Notes: generated by a model not told the origin, from the sequence alone. A stretch of DNA of 64,000 nt from Fallopia convolvulus (GCA_964016875.1 OZ024720.1:17224242-17288241); one strand, 5' to 3'. Positions 11,647 to 24,453 are shown, numbered from the stretch's first letter. A program made the numbers and translations.

Positions 11647-13869
11647 ACTTATTAGCTTAAATGCTAGATTATTATATTATGTACAAAACATTGATGTGGG
11701 TTCAAATCCCACATGAGCTACAAATCCTACATGTAATATATGATCAAGCTAATGCATTTAGCTTACTAAGTCCAGACATGCACACACTTTACTTAAAATG
11801 TGTCATAATTTTAATAAGTGTATGTGGAATTTGAACTCACCTCTTTATGCATGAGCACATTATACTCCATTTTGAGTTAATATGATAAAAAACTTTGGCT
11901 AATTTTTTTTTTGTAATTTCATAAAGTAATTAGGTTATTGATTATAGATAACAAATTAATTGGAAAAACTCATTAACTTACAATATTGATGACTATAAAA
12001 AAACAACCAAAACCAATTATGGCCATGATATATTAAACTTCAAACGTGAAGTTCTAGAAATGAGACAGGGAGCTCTGGTGACATTGCCAATTGTCATAAT
12101 ATCACCATTTAACAAAGCAAGACAGTAAAATGCAAGAACAAATCCATGATTTAAATTTATGGGTGAACTAAACTACCTTAATTTAGCTAATTTACTAATT
12201 CATTTAACCTAATTTTTATTATTTTTATTAAATTTACCTTAATTTTTTTAGGGTGGGTTAGACCCCAACCTAGTCTTGGGTCCATTCCGGGTAAAACGCA
12301 TCAAGTTTCTAATAAAAATATAAGCATGTGTTTGCATTTGAAAGGGATGAAGCTATAATTCGTTTTGATTGATCTTCAACTTTTCAAAAGTTGAAGAATG
12401 AGTAGTAAGTTACCTCATATAGACTCACCGTGCATGCATATTAACTACTCCCTTTGGCAATTTTACCATTTTAAAATCTAAACGCACAATATCAAAATTA
12501 CCAAGTCAGAAATTAAAAAGGTAACAAAATACTATTGTTTAAAAATCAAGTATTGAAGATGCTCGTGAAAATACAAACTACAGTATAAAATAATACTACA
12601 AGTTAGGAACACTTTCAATGATTAAGTTTCAATTCAGAGGGTCAAGCTGGGCAACGAATTTTAAAATGGTACCCAAAATTTAAAACTTATGTTAAATCTA
12701 TAAATGAGTAATAAGAAATGTAGGTTTTTATTTTTTGATGAAAAATGGATAGAAATTGACATTTGAGTAAGTTTAGGTTAAAGGAAGAAAATTTTTAAAA
12801 ATAGAAAGACACCAAAGAAAATAAAAAGTTTTTGTGGACATCAATTAAAAAAAAGTTGAGACTTAGAGAGCACCAAAAAAAATCACTATAAGCAATCAAT
12901 ATAAAAATAAGTCACCCAAAACGCACACCCTTCATCCGAGCACCCGTAGTGGGGGTTTCAGCCCCAGTTTCAGCCAATTTAAAGAAGAGAAAGTCAGTGA
13001 AATTGGGCTCTAAAGTTTCAACTGGCGAAATTTTATATTTGGGTTTCATGGAGAGAGAGAATAGAAGTTTATCCAGGGAGAGTGTGACAAATGACTCTCC
13101 ACTTTAGTTTACTTTTTGGCTAATTTAACTTAAGTTAGTATTTAGCTTTTTAGGCTTATTTTAAATTAATAATAATAAAAATAAATTATACTATAAGTAA
13201 TATTTTTTTAACTATCCATAGATACCAATTTTGTATATATTTGATTCACTTTAAAATTAAATTATTTTTTTGGGTTGATTATGGGTAAACAAACACATAT
13301 TAATCACTTTTTAAAATAATTCATGGTTTTAACTTATAAAAATTATAATAGATTCATAATTTTTATCTAATTTATTTTTCACCAATTATATATATATTAA
13401 GATAAAAATTGGTGCAACATATATATATATATATATATATATAAATACATATGTCCATTCTATTTTTCACCAATTTTATATATATATATATATTACAATT
13501 AGTCAAACTGTAATTTGTTTAATTAGCTAAAGAAATATTTTAAATTAATAAATGAAGGGCATAGTTATAATTATGTATAGATAAATAAATAGTTATTGGA
13601 AAATGAAAAAATTAAAAAAATGGGTTTTATGATTTCATTGATATTTAAGTGAGTTTCCTAAAATAAAATTGAAAGAGTATATAATAACGTGAAAGATAGA
13701 TAAATAAAAAAAAGTAGGTATATTTTTTTGAATTTCATAAGTTTCATCGGGTTTACCTTAATGTTTTTTTACAACAAATCGTCCTCATGTTCAAAATTTT
13801 CGAATCGAAGTTCAAACGGTCACTTCACCGGGTTCACAAAATTCGAGTTAACGAGTCTTGAAGGACCGC
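11647..13869. other. AT-rich intergenic region without a gene
   Basis: No coding region supported. It is AT-rich with many stops in all frames. It contains a (TA)n run and two tRNA T-arm-like motifs in opposite orientation near 11694-11716 and 11822-11846. Confidence 0.7.
13419..13443. repeat. (AT)n microsatellite
   Basis: Uninterrupted AT dinucleotide run; a further TA run follows at about 13479-13493. Confidence 0.9.
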
Positions 13870-14635
13870 CGCATCGATTTGAATTTTGAAGTGGTTTCTC
13901 ACCCCTCCATCTCCTCCACCGCCGCTTCTGCTACCGCCTGCATCATTTTCTGCCGTCTCCAATTTCTGTTCTTGGATCTCCTACGCTGCCGCTTCCTACG
14001 AACGAATCCGGATTGAGGTGGTACGAATTTTGCCCTATTCTTTCGTGAATCTTGATATCTCTACTCTACCTATGGTATTAATTAGGGCTCTTTGATCCGC
14101 AAATCAATTTCCGCTGAAGTTATTTCGAATTTGATCCTTCTTTTCTTAATCTAGATCTTGCCCATTTGTGTTTCGATTTTGGACTTAGATTTCCTGCTGC
14201 TTCAAATTGAGGCTTGCAAAAAGATTTTTGGAGGATTTTGTTATTTTCTGTTGCCTTTGATACATTGTTGCCTTCGCTGAACTTCTGTTGCCTTAGATAC
14301 ATTGTTGCATTCGATGAACGTTTTTTTTTTTTTTTCCCCTTTGATACATTGTTACCTTTACTGAACATTGCCTATCGTTATCCTCCATGCCTGGAATAGA
14401 AAGGCTTCATATCTGTCGTTGCATTGGACTTGTATTTTAGAGTCACTCGAATAAGAATCGCACTTGCTATTTGCTATAAGTGGGGTGTGTTGGTATTCTA
14501 CGCTATTATATGATTCATCTAGTTTTGTTTTGTAAAGTCTCATGATGGTGTCCTCACTAATGGTATTTATTTTGAAATGTTTTCAACTGCTGTCTCCAGG
14601 TGTCTGCATTTGTGTAGTTGGAAAAGCAAACCACA
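13870..14635 (+). promoter_or_regulatory. 5' UTR exon and leader intron of the PATRONUS-like gene
   Basis: Pyrimidine-rich, GC-richer sequence at about 13885-14017 looks like a 5' UTR exon. It ends at a possible donor GAG|GTGGTA (14018). An acceptor TGTCTCCAG ends at 14599, 36 nt before the ATG. The leader intron holds three imperfect copies of a TTTGATACATTGTTGCCTT unit (14251-14367). The short ORF at 13886-14095 would cross the proposed donor and is treated as non-coding. Exon limits are inferred. Confidence 0.5.
14251..14367. repeat. Three imperfect tandem copies of a ~35-bp unit in the leader intron
   Basis: Units share GATACATTGTTGCCTT...TGAACNT. The second copy is followed by a T-run (14321-14336). 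Seen directly. Confidence 0.75.
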
Positions 14636-15765
14636 ATGGCTACTGTGAGCAGTCAAGCAAACTTGATTGTCCGAGATGAAAATTTGGAAGTTCGACAAAA
14701 GAGTATTACTCCTTCAGTCCATTTCAATTGATTTAGCTGAAAAATGATAGGCAATGTGAAATGCTATTTTCACTAGTGCTTGGCTGATGACACTAGTGAA
14801 AAATGCTATTTTATTACCCTATCTTGCACTGTTAGATGTGAATTATGAAACTCTAGTGTGGAATTCAGTTACTGGTTAGGATAAGTCTTATAGGATCAAT
14901 TGATTTATCTGCAGAGGCTGCATTTGATGTGAAAGCCAATAATACAAAGGGCGCTGGAAAGAAACGAAGAGAAGGCATCAAAGCTCGTAGACCTCTTGGT
15001 GATCTCACAAACAAGAGAGATATTCATGTTGAAGCAACAGTGAAGAAGCTGACTGCACCACGGAACGAGTTCAATATTGCAGAGGAGTGTTTCTTACATG
15101 ACCACAGCAAGTGCATTGATGCAAAGAATGCAGCTCTGAAGTTATCGGTATTGGACTTGATTCTCCCCAAATGTGGCAAGTTAACTAAACTCCCCCCTCA
15201 TGATGAGCTTCTTGCATCCTCAGGCCTCAGTTGATAAACTTAAACTAGTAATTGTTAACTTGTGGAATTTCTTTAGGCTCTTACTGTTCTAAAATATATT
15301 GCAGGAATGAGGGAAGTCATGTTTCACTTTAAGTTTGTCATTGACTTCACATTATTTGGTTTTGTTAAATCAAGACATTTAAAGTCTTAAAGATAGTGGA
15401 ATGATAAAAGGTTGCCCATTTGACATTTTCGTCTGTTATTTTTTCTGGTGCAGATACAGTTTTGACTGATAGCCAACTAAGCCAAGATTCTGTGCGAACA
15501 AAGGTATAGTTTTCTTTACAGGGTCACTGTTACTTTTCTGATTAAACTAGGCTTGGAATGATACTATATTCTGTAAGTTGTAATCTTTTCTTTCCTTCCT
15601 CAGGTGGACCTTGATAGCCCTTTAGATCCAGATGAAATGGAGATCCCTGATATGTCAATATGGGACTCCCCTCCACCTTTGTACAAGCGTTCAAATTCCC
15701 CTCCTTCATCTCCTTTTGCCTGGCAATTTGAGCCTGTAGAGTTTGTATTGAAGGATGAAAATTAG
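14636..15765 (+). CDS. PANS1-like: PATRONUS-like protein (plant securin / cohesion protector), 4 exons
   Basis: PATRONUS proteins act as plant securins in the nucleus, holding separase in check so that cohesin is kept between chromatids until anaphase, and are targets of APC/C. Proposed coding exons: 14636-14702, 14915-15229, 15454-15503, 15604-15765 (about 197 aa, close to the usual size of about 190). Exon 1 carries the DEN motif (RDEN, residues 13-16). Exon 2 carries a D-box RRPLGDLTN (47-55) and the family signature AEECFLHDHSKCI (78-90). The last exon has the conserved WDSPPPLYKR...PFAWQFEPVEFVLK end. Phases join cleanly. The exon 2 donor (A|GTTGAT) is weak but is the only one I found that keeps the next exon open. 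The first start codon in frame is used. A spliced leader lies upstream. No damage is seen. Identity rests on recall of the family signature. Confidence 0.85.
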
Positions 15766-15922
15766 CATCGTTTTTGTTGGGTGACATGTAATTGATACTT
15801 TGCATGTCTTTTCTTAAATGCTATGTAATTGATACTATGTACAAGCATTCAGATATGGGTTCTTTGTTCAGTAAACTTAATAATTCTTGTACTTCTTTTC
15901 TACAATTCTATCCTGTTTACGG

Positions 15923-18300
15923 GAAATTAGTGAAAACAAATTACACGAGTTTCTTGGTGAGAGGACTGCAATTGATGATGAAAAACCAGTAAAAAAGAAG
16001 AAGGCGAAGAAGCCTGTGAAAGTGGAGGCAGTTATAAATCCCTTTTATATCTTTTATACCAATGATAGATTACTCCATTTCCTCACTATGTCTCATGTAG
16101 GAGCAAGATGCATTCATTGCCTTCTGCTCCAGTGATGATTCTATGTTAGGAAGAGGGTTGCATGTCATATTTATTCACTTCCATTTGAGACCTTTTCCTT
16201 TTAGGACCTACACAGATTTACCCATGTGGCTTATATTGTGTTGAACAATGATAGTGAAGTGGGGTTCCATTTTCTGTTGTTGATGTATGTGGTTCCGTAT
16301 AATGATTTATATTGTGTTGCTGAATGACAAGTGTTGCTGTTTACTCTATAATGAAGTTGGTGTGAAAGTACATAATATTTCAAGTCATAAATAAGTAGAA
16401 TCCTGTATTTCCCATTATAATATTTTGGGATTCTATCTTCTGTTTTCTCTTGTTTAAATAGATTATGGAATTTTAGAATTTCATTGGCAAGTATCTTTTG
16501 ATTTCCACGTGCACACAGATGTTTTATTTTGTGATGTCACATCTTTGAGAGCTTGTAATACAAAGGAAGTTCTCAATGAACACTCAAAAATAACTGGAGG
16601 CAAAATTTGCACACACTTTACTTGAGCCAGATGGGTACCTTCATATTTGCCATGCTAAGGTAAGTTGTAAGTTCCTTCTGTTTTTTTGTTTCAGATAAGT
16701 GTTCTAATCTTGTACATATTATAATGTTTATACATTATCAATGGCATATGTATTCTAATACTACTCAGTGCTTATTTCAGGCAATGTTTGTTGATTTTGG
16801 CCTGGCAAAGGAGAGAGGTGGATGTTGCTAGAGGAGTTGAAATGCCTTCTTCTCATAGATTGGCATTTATGTTTTCAGCTATAAAGAAAGGTCATTATTT
16901 GAATAATGTTTGCACTTGATCTGGCCTTTGAGTCCCGTCATCCTTGGGGCTAGGCTTGCTGTTATATGCATGATTTTTCTTAATTAAACTATTCTTTTCC
17001 ATATTATCTTAGCATACTCTTACTCAATGATTACTGAACTGAATTAGGCTACTTATATGCATATTATGCTTTGATCTTTTGTTTGTATGAATTGATCAAA
17101 TGAAATTGTTCTAATTACTGGTTGCGGCTCTTCTAGGTATGAGACACAAATGCTGAAGCTGAAAAGAAAGGGTATATTGATCACCTTGATCAAATGAAAT
17201 TGACCATATATTTCTCGAATAGTCGAATTGAATGAGTGTCTTAACGATGATAAAGTGATAATTAATTGTTTCGAGAAATAAATTTTTTGTTTGAGTTTGC
17301 TTTTTTCTCATGGTATACGTTTTTGGTGTTCAGTGCTGGATGCTGATGTGTTATTTTCTTTTGCTGCATTGTTCCTCATTGAAGTTGTGTACGCTTGCAT
17401 TTGTAACACGATATGCTTCCAAGTACTGATTGTTAGATGCTCTTGGTCTTTATCAGTACTCTTGGTAAAATGTCATTAATAATACTGTAATTTCAAAACG
17501 GATGGTACTTTATCTAATCTTGTCATCTTTGGTTGCACTTTGTTTAACTTAGTTTCAATATCCTCCTCATCTTGCTGGCACTTACTTAGTTTCAGTATGT
17601 TGATGGCTGCGATGACCAACTGCGACTTCAACTGCTATTAATAGTTGTGTGAATTGGCATCACTCGAAGGTGAGGAGATCTATATACCCGTTTTAATATT
17701 CCACAATGCCGAAAGTATATGATGGGACATATATGTTCTCTTCTGCTTGATTTTAGTACTATTTATTTAGATTGCCTTGACTACCATAAAATAGAAGAGA
17801 TAAATAGAACCAACCTTGATATCAGTTCAATAATCTTGCTTGATGCTGAGAAATGCTTGTCTTAAATCCTCTTTAGGTCTATATATGTCTTACTTAAGTT
17901 AGATAGCTTTAAAATATTGTATGCGTCAACCAAAATATGTCTCATCCTCCCCTGTAGGTTGTTATAACCAACTTTACTAGTAGTCTAATAATGGAACTTG
18001 ATGCCAAGAAATGGCCTGACACACAATCTGATGACATGTCTGCTTTCTACAAAGTTCTTTTTTATTGTACAGTTGTCTAAAACTTTCTATGTGAAACCTG
18101 ATATATGTAGATGGACCCTCTACTATGATCCTGACATTGATGGGCAAACTGCTTTTGATATGATTTAAAAATGGAGGTCATTAACTTATGAGTTTCTGCT
18201 GGAAGTTCCATTTTCTAAAAGATTCAAAAGGATTAGACGATTAGTAGCTTTGGCTCCTAGGAAATCTTTTCTGCTCAGGTACGGAAGTTTAGTGTGATTT
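15923..18300 (+). pseudogene. Decayed cytosolic glutaminyl-tRNA synthetase fragment
   Basis: Exon-like blocks match GlnRS in collinear order. 15923-16030 is the lysine-rich linker (HEFLGERTAIDDEKP then KKKKAKKPVKVEA). About 16560-16659 is SKITGGKI...EPDGYLHICHAK, the HIGH region, followed by donor GTAAGT. 16781-16829 is AMFVDFGLAKERGGCC followed by a stop. 17143-17190 is DTNAEAEKKGYIDHLD. 17958-18060 is VVITN...MELDAKKWPDTQSDD from the anticodon-binding half. About 18214-18283 is LAPRKSFLLRY. HIGH has become HICH, stops interrupt several blocks, and most of the catalytic core between 17190 and 17958 is missing. Introns remain, so this is a decayed segmental copy and not a processed one. The functional enzyme ligates glutamine to tRNA-Gln; this copy cannot. 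Confidence 0.8.
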
Positions 18301-21216
18301 GTTTCTTACATTTTCTCAAGTATGAAGATGCTTAAACATGTCATGTGGAATGCAGATATGCCCGTATGAGGTGCTGGCTTTCTCTTTCCACAGATGAAGC
18401 TTGGAGATTATAAACCCACAACATCGTTGTTGTGTTTGATTCAAGAAAAGATTTTAGAATGGAAAGAATTTAGAAGCAGAATGCCTAGTAATCAAAATCA
18501 TGGCTAACATGCTGGAGAGGATAATAACAAAAACGCATAAAGTAATGAAATTAGTAGAAGAAATTTCAAACCAAAGAAAGAGCTGATCATTTACAAACTT
18601 TCAAACATGATGCTTGGGTGACTGATTGATAGGAAGGGTCAATGGAAAAAATATTTTCTTTTCTCCTTTCATCAGCGAACTATTACCATCAAAGATCTTA
18701 TAGATGTATGGAGGGTTTTGATGGTTCTACTAAAGCATCATTACATGCTTCCCGTCCACCACTGATCTTGCTACTCTGGTTGAAAGGTCCTTCTGAGAAG
18801 AAGTCTTTGATTTTATACCAATCTTACAAGCATCATCGTCATCGTCATCGTCATCATCGTAAGAAGTGCCAACAAAGCGACAGACAGTTGAATGATAATA
18901 TGCTAAAGCTCTTGTGTTGTCAAAGCCACCAGCCTTGGGTATGGCATCTGTAATAGACATAAGTACCATTTCTTGGATTCTGACAGAAGGCACCAGGTGG
19001 ATGCTCATGCTTCTCCCATCTTGTTCTACATTCCTGTTGTCTTCTGATATGTTGTGCTCATTATGGCTACTGCAAAAAGAGCTAGTTTTCACAATTGCAG
19101 TTGCTATGATTGCTTTGGCGTAGCCAAGCATGTCCAGGATGCAATTCATCTTTTCTTCTTATCTTCAAATTCAAGCCAAGAAAAAATTCCTGAAGAGAAC
19201 TTTAGCAAAAGGTATGTATTACTAATATATCTGGGTCGGACTGTTTTTCTTGTATATGTGTCAGGTGCATATGAGGCAAGTATAACTTGTTTTTAAATAT
19301 GCTCAGGATAATGATATCGTTTGAATTAATCATTGAGATATAAAAGCTAAACTTTGGTTTCTATCATATATGGAAACTTTGAAATGGCTATTTGTTCTTG
19401 TGGGCAAGACTGGTCAAGTTCATGGACAGCCAATTTTGCATATTTGGTGTGATATTATAAAAAAAATTTCTCAAATTTGTCTGAAACTTTGTTTCTGCAC
19501 AAGATTGAGTGCTCCATTCTTTCAAGACCTTGTGCAAAATCTTTCGAATAACCAGTTTTGGATGTTGATGTAGAATCTGTTCCATTTTTTGTAATTGGTT
19601 AGAATTTGGTGGAAAACTGAAAAATGATTTTAAGATTGTATATGAGATAGCTTATATATGTGGTTTGCTATTTTTCTGTTCTTTCTGGGTTCTAGGTTGA
19701 TGATGAAGCTCATATAAGGACAAGATGTCATCTTTCAGAGGGAGGTATACTTAGAAGTATATGTTAGAATGTTAATGCCTGTACTTAGTCTGAGGTGATG
19801 TGGCTGAATTTTATAAGTTGATTTTAGCAAGCATTTTGTAGTATTTGAGAACTAGAAGTCAACAACTAACAACATTTTTCCAAAGAGGTTGGCAAAAGTG
19901 GAGGGGAGCGTCGGGGGTTCTTCTTGCTTGTCTTTTCTGGGAAAATACCATGAAGTATCCAAATGATTAAAATATGTGGAGAAATCTTTCCCTTGATAAG
20001 TATATATGTTGAACTGCATATGCAGCTTAGTTATCCGAAACTGAAAATAATATCCAATTACAATACAATCAAATTTAATTGAAAATAAATAAGATAATCT
20101 GGCCCGAGAAAACTTTGATTGGAGGTAGATCTACTTTTGAAGATTATGAGATAAATATTGTCATGGGAAAGCAAAAGAAATTGAACTTATTGGAATTTTT
20201 AGCATATAAGCCTTCCAAGTTCTTACTATAAGGGCAATTACAGGTCCATTTCCAGGATACGAATTTCTAACAATCTCAGCACTTTAATGGTCATCTTAGA
20301 GACCATTCCAGATTTGAATTGAATCATCATAAAATTATAGTTCTCTCTTTATAGTCAAGGAACATAATAATCCAGTTAGATGTTACTTCCTTAGACCCTT
20401 TGTTAGTTGATTGTATACAGAAACATGAATCCAATGCAAGTTAAAAAAAAGACATTTTTTTTTTGGTAGAAAAAAAAAGAAAAGACAGTATTTCGTCTAT
20501 CTCTAGATTGATTCCACTGAAACTTATGATGAGAGCTGTAAAGATCATCTGAATCTCCGCCCAAAGAAGATGAACATTCATATGACAGTAGTAGTAACAT
20601 TGTATTGCTGACTACTCGATTAGTAGAGAGAAAACTTACATAGAACCATTCAAATGTCATTTTTTCCGCATTTCCTCTGTTCTTTATGGCCATTAAATTC
20701 ATACTCAAACTCAAGTGAATCTTTTTTTTTTTCTGGTACCATTTATTGTAATCTTTTTCCCTTTTTTACTTTGCAGGATATTGGAGAGTTTGCCAAATCA
20801 GCCAAGAAACTGCAAGTAGAAATCCTCTTCTAGTCTTCTTTTCAAGGATTCCTTTTTAACCATATCCTTTCTTGAAGCTTAATTTATGGACAATTGTGGG
20901 CCATCGAAAGTGTGGTAACAAATCGGAGTATCTCAAGGTTATCTAACCAAGGCCCTTTTGCCTGTTGTGATTAAATGCGTTTTTACTCCTAGTTACAAGT
21001 CCTTGATTCTATTGAGAAAAGGCTATATTTCATATTCAAGTATTTTTTTCAAATCCCTTCCAAATGAACCAAATATTAGTATTTGTCTGGATAGTCTTGT
21101 ATTGAGGCTCTTAGAGTTAGTTCCTTTCAAAAACAAAAGCCTAGAACAATCCTCAACAACTTAAAGAAATGAAACCAAGATAACAACAAAAAGCATATAC
21201 AAGTGTAGGATTCTTC
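18301..21216. other. Stretch without a confident gene
   Basis: No gene I can name. The longest ORFs are 18642-18953 (+) and 18730-19149 (-), which overlap. The minus one is 139 aa with a run of nine Asp residues encoded by a (TCATCG)n tract. A small exon-like piece (DIGEFAKSAKKL) follows an acceptor-like TTTTACTTTGCAG near 20764-20776. These may be remnants of another duplicated gene or of GlnRS introns. Confidence 0.5.
18831..18859. repeat. (TCATCG)n microsatellite
   Basis: Repeats of CATCGT/CATCAT; on the minus strand it reads as poly-Asp. Confidence 0.85.
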
Positions 21217-24200
21217 TTAGATTGTCATCTTTCTAGTAAGATTTGTAATAGTCCTACTGTCATCGATGATCTTGAACCACTGGCTAGCTGGGTTACAACT
21301 ATTGTCTTTACTTAAGCACTTGCAATCCTCAGTTATAACATCACCTTCAGCACCCACATCCAAGCACACCACTAATGTTCCATTCAGCTGACTTGAAAGG
21401 TGCATTTTTGAGCTAGAGATTTGCTTCCATGTCAAGCCACTTATCTCATTCTCCACAAGTTTAACTGCATTTCCCAGGCCTTGTGCTTGCAGGTAGAGAA
21501 ATGCAGTTCCATTATTGAGGACTAAAGTGCCGTTGTCGACGTTGTACATCCAGGCTTCGGATTCAGAGCAAGGACCGAGCGTTAGCTGGTATGGCTCCTT
21601 TGATTTTCTTACAATGCACATTCCTGACAAAGGGTGGAATATAGTTTGGTGCGTACTGGTTGAGTTTCCTACTCCAGGACCTGCAAATAAATAAGGATGC
21701 ACTAATTTAGGGGTACTATGATTTTGTTTAATTTCACCTAGTTTCTCCGAATCAACCTTGTTAAAAAACATAAGTTGACAAAAATGTTTATTGAGATCTT
21801 TGTGGGTGATTCTTTGAAAATAAGATCCCAAAGTTGGTTAATTTTATGTATTCTTTTAGCTAACAAGTGATTTTATAAAAATCCCATGTTATAAGCTGGT
21901 TTGCTCTTGAAATAAATTTTTTAAAACAAGTTTGATTTTGAGAAAATTTAACTTTTTGAAAAGGAAATTAAAATATTAAATGGACTGATAGAGTTTTTTT
22001 TTTTTAAAATAATGATCTAATTTGAAGGGATTCTATGTAATATTAAAAAATAGAGAGTCATGATCGTGAGTACCTTGAAAGGGAGCCTGGATAGCAAAGA
22101 GTGGGTCCATGAAAGAAGTGTTTTGAGAGCTCCAATCCCAATTGAGCAATCCATAAGTCTCATTCAAGCCAATGACATGGTTCCTCCTATAGTAACTCCC
22201 ACCAAGCTCCCAATAAGCCCAATCTAAGTCAAGCTCAGCTGCCACCCCAAGCAAGCAACTAAAATACCTATTGTCATCCTCATTTTTGCCGCTTAAATCC
22301 GCCCCGATCTCGGTCAGAATGAGGGGCCACCCTTGGGTGAGCAAGAACAGGGCCCTGTTGGCCTTGTCATCCACCACTCCCCCACACATGTCGTTGGCGT
22401 TTCCCCTTGTCCATGAGCCCTTGCCGCCCGAGAAGGCGTACCAGTGAACCTCGAATGCAATCTTACGCCTTGCTACAAAAGTTATTGTTACGGGTCGGGT
22501 TTTGAGGAAGGAGAGGTCTAAGTCGTAGCTTATTAAGCCCGAGAGGATGATTAACACATTTGGGTTTGCTTCATGGACTACTTCTGCTCCTCTCTGCATG
22601 TACCTGTATATATATATATATACATATATCAATAACGAATTGGTATATTTATTTCATAACATAGGAACAATAAACTAGCCCCCGACATTCCTTCTTAGTC
22701 TAAGATCTCCTTTTGACAAACGATATCATATTTTTTCCTTGAGTATCTTCAACATTGCTAGTGAAACTAAACGTACTTAAATGGTAAAAATAAGCTTTGC
22801 ACCATATATATACTTGAAATTACCTGTACCAGTCGTCGGTGTTTTGCTTGGGACCCCGAAGCTCATTCCTCAAACTCATGGCAACCACATTTGGAGTGTC
22901 TTTGAAGATGGTGGCCATATCTTGGAGGCCTCGAAGCCAGAGTTCAGGGTCAAAGTATTCGTCACCGAAGAAGCCATTGCCGTCGTCTCCCGAGCAACAC
23001 CAAGCGGGTCGGGTCACATGGTTGTCCAGTATGATCATCAACTTGTTTTCTGCTAGCTTTTCTACCACAGCCTGCGCGGATATATCCCTAGACTAGGTAA
23101 ATAAATAGTACAGTACTAGCTAAATGTGGTTGCCACTTGGTGTGAAGTGGGTGCCGCTAATTTGGACCAAAAACAAAACAAAAAAACAAATAGTACTGTA
23201 TTAAACTAGCTCATTTATTATTCACTTTTTTTTTTGGGTCAGATATATGTACTAGGTAAAAGTTAAGTAGGTCGTGACTCGTGCACTCGTGATTTTGACC
23301 ACAATTGATCGATATTCTAAAGTTGTGTGCCGAGTTATAACTACAAAAGGAAGAAAAAGTCCGTACTTTCGTCATATATTTAACGTCAAATTCAAGAAGT
23401 TAATTTCATACAAACCATAAGAAACGTGGAAGTTAGGGCAAATTTTAAACTTGGGTCTGTTCTAGACATTACTGAATAGGGATGTTCAACAGGTTAGGTC
23501 GACCCGTGATCCGTAAAACCAAAAGAAATTGGCACACGACCTGATCCACGGGTCATAGGTTGACCCGTTTAATTCATTTGACTAAGTCAATCGGGTCAAA
23601 AATGTTTTTTTTATCCAATTTTTTTTTAAAACTTGCAGATCGACCTGCAAACCAAACGATTTCTTATAAAAAAAATATTTTATATATTAATAAATTTAAA
23701 AAAATATATATTTTTTAAAAATATTGCGGGTCGACCGACGACCGGCACAGATTTAACCCGACCCGACCCACAACCCGCAAAATAAAAAAAATCGACCCGC
23801 ATTTACGGATTTCGAGTCGAGTCAGCGCGGATTGCGGGCGACGTCCCTATTACTAAATCTTAAGATGGATTACCTTCTTTGGAAATAGATTTTATGAGAC
23901 TAAAAAGATCTTATGAGAGTAAGTAATTATACTTGGAAGGCCTTGATGAGGGGAAGATCAAGGAGAGAAGGATTATTAGCTTCGAGGCCGGACACAAACT
24001 GCCCAAGCCCGTTACTCTCAAACGACGCCCTCACCGTGGTCGAAGCCACCGTCCCATTCGTCACCATGTACGTCGCCCACGTCAGCCTGACGCAGTTGAA
24101 CCCCAACGCCACGATCTGCTTTGAAATCTTGTCCATCGGTTGGTAGCTCAGCCCCTCCGCCACCGCTACCTCCATATGGGCGGGCCAGTTTACACAAGCC

Positions 24201-24370
24201 AGCTTCACCCGCCGGCCCCACCCATCCACTATCCACCGTGACCACGTATACAAGGGCCCGCTCGGCCCGGGTGGCGGTGAGGCGGCGGCGGCGTGGAGAG
24301 AGAAGAGGGAGAAGGTGAGGATCAGGATAAGGGGGATTAATGGGTGGGGGTTGTTAATTGGTTTGTGCAT
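21217..24370 (-). CDS. Secreted GH5 cellulase-like glycosyl hydrolase with C-terminal lectin-like domain, 4 exons
   Basis: Likely a plant GH5 endoglucanase-type enzyme acting on beta-glucans or mannans in the cell wall; the true substrate is not shown by sequence. Exons (minus): 24370-23933, 23071-22824, 22603-22074, 21680-21217, all with GT-AG ends and compatible phases, giving 559 aa without stops. Residues 1-33 are a signal peptide (LIPLILILTFSLFSLHAAAA). The catalytic acid is expected at Glu216 (SLRNELRG) and the nucleophile at Glu327 (LILTEIG), with HWYAF at 282-286. Residues from about 410 (IFHPLSGMCIVRK...CLDVGAEG) resemble a ricin-B-type trefoil. Start 24370 is preferred because a TATA box at 24454-24461 places transcription start below the upstream in-frame ATGs at 24430 and 24433. 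A MITE sits in intron 1. Confidence 0.88.
23477..23849. mobile_element. hAT-type MITE in intron 1 of the GH5 gene
   Basis: A 373-bp unit with ends TAGGGATGTT and (inverted) TAGGGACGTC. It is flanked by 8-bp duplications TTACTGAA (23469-23476) and TTACTAAA (23850-23857), one mismatch. It is rich in GGGTCGACCCG/CGGGTTGTGGGTCGGG strings and has no coding capacity. The 8-bp duplication and the start sequence fit the hAT superfamily. Confidence 0.8.
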
Positions 24371-24453
24371 GGCTAAATTTGATTTGTTAAGGGTTTGTTT
24401 GGTTCTGGGTGATTTGGGTGAGTTTTGCATCATAATTGCATGAATGATATGAG

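Noticed and set aside
11690..11720. tRNA gene
   Set aside because: Only a T-arm-like stem-loop is present. No acceptor stem, D arm or anticodon arm can be placed upstream.
13886..14095. 69-aa ORF as an upstream gene
   Set aside because: It crosses the likely 5' UTR donor and has only low-complexity Pro/Ser sequence at its start.
18730..19149. 139-aa minus-strand ORF with poly-Asp
   Set aside because: The Asp run is a TCATCG microsatellite. No homology recognised, no splice context, and it overlaps a plus-strand ORF.
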